Assembly: GCA_902773195.1 (NCBI GenBank)
Contig: CACYDL010000213.1
Span: 1 to 5,511 of the forward strand
Length of the DNA stretch: 5,511 nucleotides
DNA from: an uncultured Lachnospiraceae bacterium
Lineage (GTDB): Bacteria > Bacillota_A > Clostridia > Lachnospirales > Lachnospiraceae
Direction: 5' to 3'
Positions 1-4,464 of the stretch are shown here, piece after piece (within the stretch, counting starts at the first letter, position 1; every line of letters starts with the position of its first letter). The notes under the pieces are model-generated. The model searched no databases and was not told the DNA's origin. It worked only from the letters and a program-made list of their open reading frames with translations. The position numbers and the translations under genes were made by a program.

Positions 1-92
1 GAGGTCAATATCTGACACACAGAGGTGATCTTTCCGGGGCGGCGGCGGCAGGAAGGTCACGCAGGGACAATTCTGATTGGTTTTCCCCGAAA

Positions 93-121
93 AAGACAAC
101 CTCCTTTGCTCCGACTATAAT
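93..121 (+). promoter_or_regulatory. Sigma-A type promoter for the flavoprotein gene
   Basis: A perfect TATAAT -10 box lies at 116-121. AAGACA at 93-98 matches four of six bases of the TTGACA -35 consensus, and the spacer is 17 bp. The box sits in a short AT-rich patch within GC-rich DNA. Transcription would start near 128, giving a leader of about 115 nt before the ATG at 243. Nothing else in 1-92 looks like a gene. Confidence 0.6.
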
Positions 122-133
122 AAAAATAAAGAA

Positions 134-215
134 CGCCGGCAGTCCGCGGTCCTGCGCGCCGCCGGCGATCGGAAATCCATTTTCAGCGCCATGCCTCTCC
201 GGACGGAGGCGGCAT
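134..215 (+). other. Structured 5' leader of the flavoprotein gene (two hairpins)
   Basis: Two inverted repeats lie between the promoter and the ribosome binding site. CGCCGGC at 134-140 pairs with GCCGGCG at 161-167 around a 20-nt loop. Further down, ATGCC (191-195) pairs with GGCAT (211-215), and inside it CTCC (197-200) pairs with GGAG (205-208) around a GGAC loop. Neither is followed by a T-run, so they are not classic terminators, and I see no FMN riboswitch consensus. A role in mRNA stability or leader regulation is only a guess. Confidence 0.35.
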
Positions 216-230
216 CCATCATTTCAAACC

Positions 231-236
231 AGGAGG
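231..236 (+). promoter_or_regulatory. Ribosome binding site deciding the flavoprotein start
   Basis: A perfect AGGAGG ends 6 nt before the ATG at 243. The reading frame stays open upstream to the window edge, but it holds no ATG, GTG or TTG before 243. This site therefore fixes the start. Confidence 0.85.
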
Positions 237-242
237 TCATAT

Positions 243-1178
243 ATGAGAAAAATCCTCGGACTCAACTTCGGACGCGTCAACGGCAACTGCAAAAAGTTCC
301 TCAACAAGGCCATGGAGGAGGCGAAAGCCGCCGCGGAAGGCAAAGACATCGAGTTTGAGCTGATCGACTGCATGAAGCTCAAGATCACGCACTGCATCGG
401 CTGCGGGGCATGTTCCCGTCTCCTGCAGGGCGGCAAGGAACAGATCCGCTGCATCCAGAAGGATGATTTCGAGGCGCTCTCCGACAAGGTACTCGCGGCG
501 GACGGCATCATCGTCGCCGCGCCGGTCTACGTGCTCGGCCCCACCGGACAGCTGAAGAACTTCATCGACCGCTTCGGCCCGGCTCACGACAAGGCATATA
601 TGCTCTTTGAAAACGCGCTCCGCTGCGACACCGACGGGACGCCCCTCAATCCGGACTGCCTCAAGCGCCATCTCGTCTCCTACATCTCCATCGGCGGCGC
701 CACCACGGATCACTGGGTTTCCATGGGCATCCCGGGCATGAACCTCTTCGGCATGAGTCTCAACATGAAGGTCGTGGACCAGCTCAACGCCTACGGCTCC
801 TACGTCCCGGACAACCAGGTCCGCCTGTTCGCGGAATGCGAGAAGATGGGCCGCCGCATGGTGGAAGCCCTGGATCTCAAGACGTCCGAGATCACATGGG
901 AATCCGAGCCCGGCGTCTGCCCGGTCTGCCACTGCAAGGAGATGACGCTGAACGGGACGACCACCGTCTGCTGCCCGGTCTGCGGCATCTACGGCACGCT
1001 GAAGCTGGACGGCGACAAGGTCAGCGTGGAGTTCTCCGAGGAGCAGAAGAACCGCAGCCGCCTGAAGTTCGTCGGCGTCCTGGAGCATCAGGTCGAGCTG
1101 AACCGCCGCGACCGCTATCCGAACTTCGACGCCTACGTCGAGAAGTTCCGCGCCATGGAGGCCGCGGACGAGCTGTAA
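243..1178 (+). CDS. Flavodoxin-family iron-sulfur flavoprotein with C-terminal zinc ribbon (NADPH-dependent FMN reductase-like)
   Basis: This 311-residue soluble protein is likely an electron-transfer oxidoreductase that binds FMN in a flavodoxin-like fold. Residues 1-12 are the first beta strand and the start of the phosphate-binding loop (KILGLNFGRVNGN). The flavin-site segment APVYVLGPTGQLKNFIDRF (93-111) is typical of the WrbA/NADPH-dependent FMN reductase group. Cysteines C51, C54 and C57 (CIGCGAC), with C70 as a possible fourth ligand, resemble the cluster loop of archaeal and clostridial iron-sulfur flavoproteins. The 12-residue gap before C70 is longer than the compact spacing I recall for that family. 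Residues 226-247 carry CPVC and CCPVCG knuckles with an extra C231, suggesting a zinc ribbon or rubredoxin-like metal site that most family members lack. The last 64 residues are charged and unassigned. The gene is monocistronic, with its own promoter and terminator. The family call is firm, but the redox partner is unknown. Confidence 0.87.
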   Translation: MRKILGLNFGRVNGNCKKFLNKAMEEAKAAAEGKDIEFELIDCMKLKITHCIGCGACSRLLQGGKEQIRCIQKDDFEALSDKVLAADGIIVAAPVYVLGPTGQLKNFIDRFGPAHDKAYMLFENALRCDTDGTPLNPDCLKRHLVSYISIGGATTDHWVSMGIPGMNLFGMSLNMKVVDQLNAYGSYVPDNQVRLFAECEKMGRRMVEALDLKTSEITWESEPGVCPVCHCKEMTLNGTTTVCCPVCGIYGTLKLDGDKVSVEFSEEQKNRSRLKFVGVLEHQVELNRRDRYPNFDAYVEKFRAMEAADEL

Positions 1179-1195
1179 ACATCACGTTTCGTCAT

Positions 1196-1250
1196 AAAGA
1201 CCCGAGGAGCCTGCCGGGACCTGTGTTCCGGAACTCCCCGGGTCTTTTTT
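1196..1250 (+). terminator. Intrinsic terminator of the flavoprotein gene
   Basis: The arms 1196-1209 and 1234-1247 pair at 13 of 14 positions. An inner stem, 1214-1219 with 1226-1231, continues the hairpin, and a TTTTTT tract ends at 1250. It starts 18 bp after the stop codon. On the minus strand the hairpin is followed only by TTTAT, so it could also weakly stop leftward transcription from the small ORF at 1481-1618. Confidence 0.9.
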
Positions 1251-1275
1251 GACTCTTTTGGGTGTGTCTCCCCGC

Positions 1276-1382
1276 GCGTCCTTCCGTGCGCCTTCCCGTG
1301 CGTCTTTCCGTGGTCTTTCCGCGCGTCTTTCCGTGCGTCCTTCCGTGCGGCTTTCCGTGCGGCTTTCCGTGCGGCTTTCCGA
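1276..1382. repeat. Degenerate 12-bp tandem repeat, about nine units
   Basis: Nine head-to-tail units follow the pattern GCG(T/G/C)C(T/C)TTCCGT. The boundaries are 1276, 1288, 1300, 1312, 1323, 1335, 1347, 1359 and 1371. All units are 12 bp except the fourth, which is 11 bp. Units 8 and 9 are the most alike, and the last ends in A instead of T. The array lies between two convergent genes, just past the terminator. The strand bias is strong: pyrimidine-rich on plus, purine-rich on minus. The stretch 1251-1480 holds no other feature I can support except the hairpin at 1454-1474. Confidence 0.8.
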
Positions 1383-1453
1383 TGTCGTCTCACACGTTTC
1401 GGCCGCGGCGTCTCCGCCGGCACTGCTGCCGTGTCCTCTTCTGTCCGTCTCCC

Positions 1454-1474
1454 CGGGCCGCTTCGCGGAGCCCG
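1454..1474 (-). other. GC-rich stem-loop downstream of the 45-codon ORF
   Basis: CGGGC (1454-1458) plus CGC (1459-1461) pairs with GCG (1465-1467) and GCCCG (1470-1474), with a 3-nt loop and a 2-nt bulge. It begins 6 bp beyond the stop codon of the minus-strand small ORF, where a terminator would sit. There is no T-run after it on that strand, so its role is open. Confidence 0.35.
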
Positions 1475-1480
1475 CCGGGA

Positions 1481-1618
1481 TCACGCCGACGCCTGGTCGC
1501 CGAACAGGAACAGCTCCGCGCCCTTCCTCTCGCCGTAATCCTCCATCACATAGAACTCTCCATCCACACAGGCTTCCAGATACTCGCCGAAATCATCATA
1601 CTCAATATGCATCTTCAT
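1481..1618 (-). CDS. Small acidic hypothetical protein, 45 residues
   Basis: I do not recognise this protein. It begins MKMHIEYDDFGEYLE and ends GDQASA. It is rich in Asp, Glu, Tyr and Phe, has one Cys (C17), and has no membrane segment or signal peptide. The ATG at 1618 is preferred because a purine-rich site (AGGGGGAG, minus strand 1633-1626) ends 7 nt before it. An in-frame TTG at 1738 would extend the protein to 85 residues, but that extension reads through an intergenic repeat and has no clear ribosome binding site. The ATG lies in the 3' arm of a 10-bp inverted repeat, which may control translation. The ORF is convergent with the flavoprotein gene and lies downstream, on the same strand, of the membrane-protein gene ending at 1781. 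It could be a co-transcribed small protein, a small regulator or a chance ORF. The good ribosome binding site and amino-acid composition favour a real gene. Confidence 0.55.
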   Translation of the reverse strand: MKMHIEYDDFGEYLEACVDGEFYVMEDYGERKGAELFLFGDQASA

Positions 1619-1679
1619 AGTTGTACTCCCCCTTAATCGATATACCCCTGTAATCGGTACACCCCTGTGACAACTATGA
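1615..1679 (-). promoter_or_regulatory. Perfect 10-bp inverted repeat that can sequester the start codon of the small ORF
   Basis: On the minus strand TCATAGTTGT (1679-1670) is followed 45 nt later by its exact complement ACAACTATGA (1624-1615). The second arm contains the ATG at 1618-1616 and begins just after the ribosome binding site. In an mRNA starting upstream of 1679 the two arms would pair, burying the start codon and holding the ribosome binding site in a loop. This geometry is typical of translational switches, but no ligand, temperature or trans factor is indicated by the sequence. Confidence 0.5.
1635..1668. repeat. Two tandem copies of a 17-bp element
   Basis: Copy 1 (1635-1651, AATCGATATACCCCTGT) and copy 2 (1652-1668, AATCGGTACACCCCTGT) are adjacent and differ at two positions. 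On the minus strand each carries ACAGGGGT. The adjacent ribosome-binding-site segment of the small ORF matches copy 2 at about 10 of 17 positions, so it may be a third, diverged copy. The pair lies wholly inside the loop of the 10-bp inverted repeat. Confidence 0.75.
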
Positions 1680-1780
1680 TTCTGGACTTTCCCGTGTCCG
1701 TCTGCGCGGACAATGGCGGCATTCCCAAATATTCGCAATTTTCTGTTTCCAGCCGTCAGATTATGGCGGATTCAGAATCC

Positions 1781-2449
1781 TCACATATCTTCCTTCTGCA
1801 GCACCGGGAAGGGGCTTCCTTCGTTACGATGGAATGTATACGCCACATCGGAAGAGACGTCGGTAAAATGCAGGACGTCCAGATCGTCGAGAATTTCGAA
1901 GGCAAACATGGCGCAGGTGCCTAAGCTCGCGGACGGCACGCGGTCGAGGCCCTTTGTACAGATGGCAATCTCATACGGGCTGTCGGCCGACAGAATCTCG
2001 AGGTGATCGTAGGTGACGCCCTTCGGCAGCGGAAGCAGCGCGGAGAGAATGGAATCTGTGTCCGCGTCTCCGTAGAAAACCGTCTCGCGGGACTCCGTCT
2101 TTTCCTGCGTCCTGGACTGCATCCTCTGGTACGCCGCGATAAACCCCGCCGCCACGATACAGAGGGCGGCCATAAAGACAATGAGGAACAGCTTCAGGGC
2201 GAAGCCGCCCCCGGCCGCCCGGGAGGCTCCCGTTCCGGAAGCGCCCGTTTTTCTTCCCTGACCGTCCGTTCTTCTTCTCTGCCTGTCCGTTCTTCTTCCC
2301 CGGACGGCCGCCGTTTTTCCGGAAGCGGCGGCCCTTGGATCCGACTGTTCCGTCTCCTTCACAAGGCAGGCGTCCGCTGAAGATCCGTCATGGAAATTCC
2401 AGAGATCCGTGCCCTGATTTTGCCGGTTATGATCTACCTCAAATGACAT
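1781..2449 (-). CDS. Single-pass membrane protein with extracytoplasmic DUF4825-like domain
   Basis: This 222-residue protein has three parts. Residues 1-82 are a hydrophilic, Arg-rich, low-complexity cytoplasmic tail containing a 7-residue repeat (about 48-69, RRTDRQR/RRTDGQG/RKTGASG). Residues 84-107 are one hydrophobic membrane segment (ALKLFLIVFMAALCIVAAGF and onward). Residues 122-210 form a compact outer domain: VFYGDADTDSILSALLPLPK, then GVTYDHLEIL, SPYEIAICTK, and CAMFAFEILDDLDVLHF. The order of a Y-G-D start, an LPLP turn, an SPYxI strand and a helix plus strand at the end resembles the DUF4825 domain of Clostridia. This was matched from memory, so the domain name is tentative. Arg-rich residues before the membrane segment predict N-in, C-out topology. 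The ATG at 2449 follows GAGGG at about 6 nt and lies 9 bp after the radical SAM stop codon, so the two are co-transcribed. No terminator with a T-run was found downstream. Function is unknown. Confidence 0.75.
   Translation of the reverse strand: MSFEVDHNRQNQGTDLWNFHDGSSADACLVKETEQSDPRAAASGKTAAVRGRRTDRQRRRTDGQGRKTGASGTGASRAAGGGFALKLFLIVFMAALCIVAAGFIAAYQRMQSRTQEKTESRETVFYGDADTDSILSALLPLPKGVTYDHLEILSADSPYEIAICTKGLDRVPSASLGTCAMFAFEILDDLDVLHFTDVSSDVAYTFHRNEGSPFPVLQKEDM
2244..2306. repeat. Three 21-bp in-frame tandem units coding an Arg/Thr/Gly-rich heptad
   Basis: Units at 2244-2264, 2265-2285 and 2286-2306 share a (C/T)CCGTT(C/T)TTCTT core on the plus strand. They are read on the minus strand as about residues 48-69 of the membrane protein. 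Because 21 is a multiple of three, copy-number change would keep the frame. Confidence 0.6.
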
Positions 2450-2458
2450 ATGCTGCCC

Positions 2459-3067
2459 TCACTCCTCAAAAGCGCGGATCCGGTAGCGTACTCCCAGTTC
2501 TCCGCAGATGCGCCGGCACTCTTCCTCCTGTTCCGGGGTGATGGTCGTCGCCACCGTCGTCATCACGACCTCCGGCACAAAGCGAGTGCATTCTCCGGCA
2601 AATTCCGTCATCGCTTTCCAGGAATCCGGTCCGAACTTCGGCCTGACAATCCTTGTGTAATCCGCGGGGTCCGGCGTGTTCAGGGAGACCGAGACGACGT
2701 CGATGATTCCCTCGAAGAGCGGCGGGACGTCCCTGCCGTTGATCAGGCTGCCCAGACCGTTGGTATTGATCCGGATCTTCTTCCCGTAGGTCTCCTTCAC
2801 GTAGGCGGCGGTCTTCAGCAGCACGTCCAGCGCCTCCGTCGGTTCGCCGAACCCGCAGAAAACGACCTCTCCGTACTTCGACATATCGACCCCCTCAAAA
2901 GCGGCCTTCACCTCCTCAAAGTCCGGTTCGTGGTCGAGCCAGAGGGAGTCGGAATGTTCCATGTGGTCCCGGTTCTGGCGCAGGCAGAACGTGCAGGCGC
3001 AGGGACATCGGTTCGTCAGGTTTACATAAAGTCCCCCGTGGACTTCGTAGAGAATGGTTTCACTCAT
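2459..3067 (-). CDS. Radical SAM protein, TatD-associated type (TIGR04038-like)
   Basis: This short radical SAM protein (202 residues) is complete by comparison with the roughly 200-residue length I recall for the TatD-linked family. The opening YEVHGGLYVNLTNRCPCACTFCLR (7-30) matches my memory of that family closely. C21, C25 and C28 form the CxxxCxxC motif that binds the [4Fe-4S] cluster and S-adenosylmethionine, and an extra C23 falls within it. GFGEPT (72-77) is the GGE-like motif for the SAM amino group, and NTNG (101-104) and VSVSLN (125-130) are further SAM-barrel strands. No C-terminal SPASM or second cluster domain is present, so this is a minimal partial barrel. The substrate is unknown for the family, and a TatD nuclease gene, its usual fused or adjacent partner, is not in the window. 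The ATG at 3067 follows AAAGGAGA (minus strand 3082-3075) by 7 nt. The upstream kinase lies 128 bp away and the membrane-protein gene 9 bp downstream. Confidence 0.85.
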   Translation of the reverse strand: MSETILYEVHGGLYVNLTNRCPCACTFCLRQNRDHMEHSDSLWLDHEPDFEEVKAAFEGVDMSKYGEVVFCGFGEPTEALDVLLKTAAYVKETYGKKIRINTNGLGSLINGRDVPPLFEGIIDVVSVSLNTPDPADYTRIVRPKFGPDSWKAMTEFAGECTRFVPEVVMTTVATTITPEQEEECRRICGELGVRYRIRAFEE

Positions 3068-3089
3068 AGGGAATTCTCCTTTCTACTGC

Positions 3090-3227
3090 TGTTTCAAAGA
3101 CCGTCAGTGCAAGCGCGTCCGGCACCTCCTCAGAGGTGTTCCCGGGGCTGTCCGTTCCGCTCATCCGGTATCTCCTCAGAGGCGTTCTATGGCCGTCAGT
3201 GCAGCGCGTCCAGCACCTCCTCAAAGG
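3090..3227. repeat. Three-copy 45-46-bp tandem repeat spanning the kinase stop codon
   Basis: Copies lie at 3090-3136, 3137-3182 and 3183-3227, aligned on CTCCTCA(G/A)AGG. The outer copies are nearly identical over 36 bp (3101-3136 against 3193-3227): two substitutions and one extra base. The middle copy is more diverged but keeps the CTCCTCAGAGG core and spacing. The right copy encodes the end of the B6 kinase (FEEVLDALH and stop). The other two fill the gap before the radical SAM gene and, on the minus strand, still spell EEIPDE and EEVPDALA in other frames. Confidence 0.75.
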
Positions 3228-4053
3228 CCACGCCGTCCGTCGTCGGGATCCCGAGTTCAATGGAGCGCATGATGCATTTTTTCACAAATCTCGACGCCTT
3301 GCGGACCGACGTCTCAAAATCCACTCCGTTGACCGCGTCCGCGATGATCACGGACGAGAAGATGTCCCCCGTCCCGGATCTCTGCTCTCCCACCCGGTAC
3401 TGCCGCGTCAGGTGCAGCCGCTTTCCCTCGCACATACACAGGTTCGCGACGAACGCTCCCTGGGGAATCCCGGTGATCACGATCTTTTTCGGCCCGAGCG
3501 CGGACAGCTTCTCCAGGATCCGGTCCAGCTCCTTCATGTGCCATCCCGACGGGCGGTAGGGGGTGTCCGTCAGGATGCAGGCCTCCGTGAGATTGGGGGT
3601 GATGATATCCGCCTTCGCCGCGAGCTTCCGCATCCCGGCGCACATCTCATCAGTATAGCCCGTGTAAGTGCGCCCGTAATCTCCCATCACGGGGTCCACC
3701 GCCACGATCGTTCCGGCGGTCCGGAATTCATCCAGGAAGCGCCCGACCAGGCCGAACTGCTCCTTCGATCCCAGAAAGCCGGTCGCGATTCCGTGAAACC
3801 GAAGATCCAGCTTTTTCCACTCCGCCGCGTAACGTTCGAAGTATCTCGTGCCGTCGTCGATGTACCAGCTCGAAAAGCCGGTGTGGTTCGACAGGACGGC
3901 CGTCGGCAGAGGACAGCACTGCACCCTGAGCTTCGAGATGATCGGGATCGCGACGGCCAGCGAGCAGCGGCCGAAGCCCGTCATGTCGTTGATCACCGCG
4001 ATTTTCTTCTGCCGGTTGTGGTCCGGCGCCTTATGTGCGACCTGTTGTTCCAT
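3196..4053 (-). CDS. pdxY: Pyridoxal/pyridoxamine kinase (PdxK/PdxY family, EC 2.7.1.35)
   Basis: This ATP-dependent kinase phosphorylates the 5'-hydroxyl of pyridoxal, pyridoxamine or pyridoxine in B6 salvage, giving the PLP/PMP cofactor in the cytoplasm. At 285 residues it is the usual family length. It belongs to the ribokinase superfamily: KKIAVINDMTGFGRCS (16-31) is the substrate-binding start, TAVLSNHTGFS (51-61) the vitamin-site loop, DPVMGD (120-125) and TPNLTEA (152-158) the conserved core, and VGEQRSGTGDIFSS (221-234) holds the anion-hole GTGD with D230 as catalytic base. The ATG at 4053 follows AGGAAGGA at a suitable distance, and residues 1-15 are a hydrophilic leader. It is the first gene of a likely operon with the radical SAM and membrane-protein genes. 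Its last nine codons are part of a 45-46-bp tandem repeat that continues past the stop. The exact symbol is uncertain: many Clostridia annotate this type only as pyridoxamine kinase. Confidence 0.93.
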   Translation of the reverse strand: MEQQVAHKAPDHNRQKKIAVINDMTGFGRCSLAVAIPIISKLRVQCCPLPTAVLSNHTGFSSWYIDDGTRYFERYAAEWKKLDLRFHGIATGFLGSKEQFGLVGRFLDEFRTAGTIVAVDPVMGDYGRTYTGYTDEMCAGMRKLAAKADIITPNLTEACILTDTPYRPSGWHMKELDRILEKLSALGPKKIVITGIPQGAFVANLCMCEGKRLHLTRQYRVGEQRSGTGDIFSSVIIADAVNGVDFETSVRKASRFVKKCIMRSIELGIPTTDGVAFEEVLDALH

Positions 4054-4152
4054 ATGGTTCCTTCCTCAGGGCAGTCCCGGAGGGACGCGTCTGTTCCCGT
4101 CAGCCCTCGTCCGTCGTCACGTACATGCCTGCCGCGAGTTGTTTTTCTCCCT

Positions 4153-4164
4153 GGTTTCGATACC
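4153..4164. promoter_or_regulatory. Operator-like dyad at the kinase transcription start
   Basis: GGTTTCGATACC is symmetric at five of six half-site positions, and T4152/A4165 extends the match. It overlaps the expected start of leftward transcription just downstream of the -10 box, where a repressor would act. No family of regulator can be assigned from the motif. Confidence 0.25.
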
Positions 4165-4168
4165 ATAG

Positions 4169-4198
4169 AGAATACTACATTTCCCCCGCTGTACTCAA
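4169..4198 (-). promoter_or_regulatory. Promoter candidate for the kinase operon
   Basis: On the minus strand TTGAGT (4198-4193) is a -35 box with four of six consensus bases and TATTCT (4174-4169) a -10 box with four of six. The spacer is 18 bp. This is the most AT-rich stretch upstream of the kinase. It predicts a leader of about 108 nt. Confidence 0.5.
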
Positions 4199-4235
4199 GT
4201 TTTCTTCGAAGATTGCCGCGGGCGGCCGGAGAACT

Positions 4236-4381
4236 CCGCCTTACGCTCACCGTTTCCAGCCGTATTTCCGCACCTCTTCATCTGCCGCACGCATTCCCGT
4301 GCCGCCTTTCCGCGTCCCTCTCCGCCTCCTTCGCCGCACGCAGTCTCGCGCCCCATTCCCGCCTTCCGCTCACCGTTTTCC
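4236..4381. repeat. Pair of 22-bp direct repeats
   Basis: CCGCCTTACGCTCACCGTTT at 4236-4255, followed by CC, recurs at 4359-4381 with one substitution (A to C) and one extra T. The copies are 123 bp apart. The second ends 7 bp before the -35 box of the SH3 gene. Confidence 0.65.
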
Positions 4382-4388
4382 CCCTTCC

Positions 4389-4417
4389 TTGCATCTTCCC
4401 CCTGCATGGGGTATCAT
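4389..4417 (+). promoter_or_regulatory. Promoter candidate for the SH3-repeat gene
   Basis: TATCAT at 4412-4417 matches five of six -10 bases. TTGCAT at 4389-4394 matches the TTG of the -35 box, and the spacer is 17 bp. The spacer contains a small dyad, CCCC (4398-4401) with GGGG (4408-4411), that could be an operator. The predicted leader is about 40 nt. Confidence 0.45.
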
Positions 4418-4444
4418 TTAAGAATCAAACAAATACCGGCTGAG

Positions 4445-4451
4445 AAAGGAG
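4445..4451 (+). promoter_or_regulatory. Ribosome binding site of the SH3-repeat gene, unusually distant
   Basis: AAAGGAG ends 13 nt before the ATG at 4465, longer than the usual 6-9 nt. A second purine run, AAGAGGG (4457-4463), lies almost against the ATG, too close to serve well. An in-frame TAA at 4456-4458 rules out an earlier start, and the next in-frame ATG (4480) would cut into the signal peptide. Confidence 0.5.
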
Positions 4452-4464
4452 CTGTTAAGAGGGC

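Larger units (their letters stand above)
4054..4464. other. Divergent intergenic region (411 bp)
   Basis: The region separates the leftward B6 kinase from the rightward SH3-repeat gene. It holds a promoter candidate for each, a 22-bp direct repeat and a pyrimidine-rich plus strand between about 4200 and 4400. ORFs across it are arginine-rich low-complexity readings without good ribosome binding sites, and I do not call a gene. No terminator or RNA gene was found. Confidence 0.7.

Noticed and set aside
3..242. Open frame continuous with the flavoprotein back to the window edge
   Set aside because: It contains no ATG, GTG or TTG start in that frame, crosses a consensus promoter, and has an AGGAGG site just before the ATG at 243.
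237..1088. Long minus-strand ORF (283 codons) opposite the flavoprotein gene
   Set aside because: It is a GC-driven antisense shadow with no ribosome binding site. The plus frame has clear flavodoxin and metal-site motifs.
1276..1382. Possible CRISPR array
   Set aside because: The 12-bp units are contiguous, with no spacers.
1133..1423. Minus-strand ORF of 96 codons, Lys/Arg/Ala-rich, starting at a GTG with an AGAGGA-like site upstream
   Set aside because: Its repeats are a direct reading of the 12-bp array, and one 11-bp unit disrupts the pattern. It runs through the terminator hairpin into the 3' end of the flavoprotein gene on the other strand.
1481..1738. 85-codon version of the small ORF starting at TTG 1738
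   Set aside because: No clear ribosome binding site precedes the TTG. The added 40 residues read through the 17-bp repeats and the inverted repeat, and the internal ATG has a good ribosome binding site.
1768..1780. Palindrome GGATTCAGAATCC after the membrane-protein gene as a terminator
   Set aside because: The stem is only 5-6 bp, and no T-run follows on the minus strand.
2450..3559. Plus-strand ORF of 369 codons
   Set aside because: It lies antisense to the radical SAM gene and part of the kinase gene, both of which have diagnostic motifs, and its composition is not protein-like.
3136..4443. Plus-strand ORF of 435 codons
   Set aside because: It is the antisense of the B6 kinase extended through the intergenic region. 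It is rich in Arg, His and Pro with no recognisable domain.
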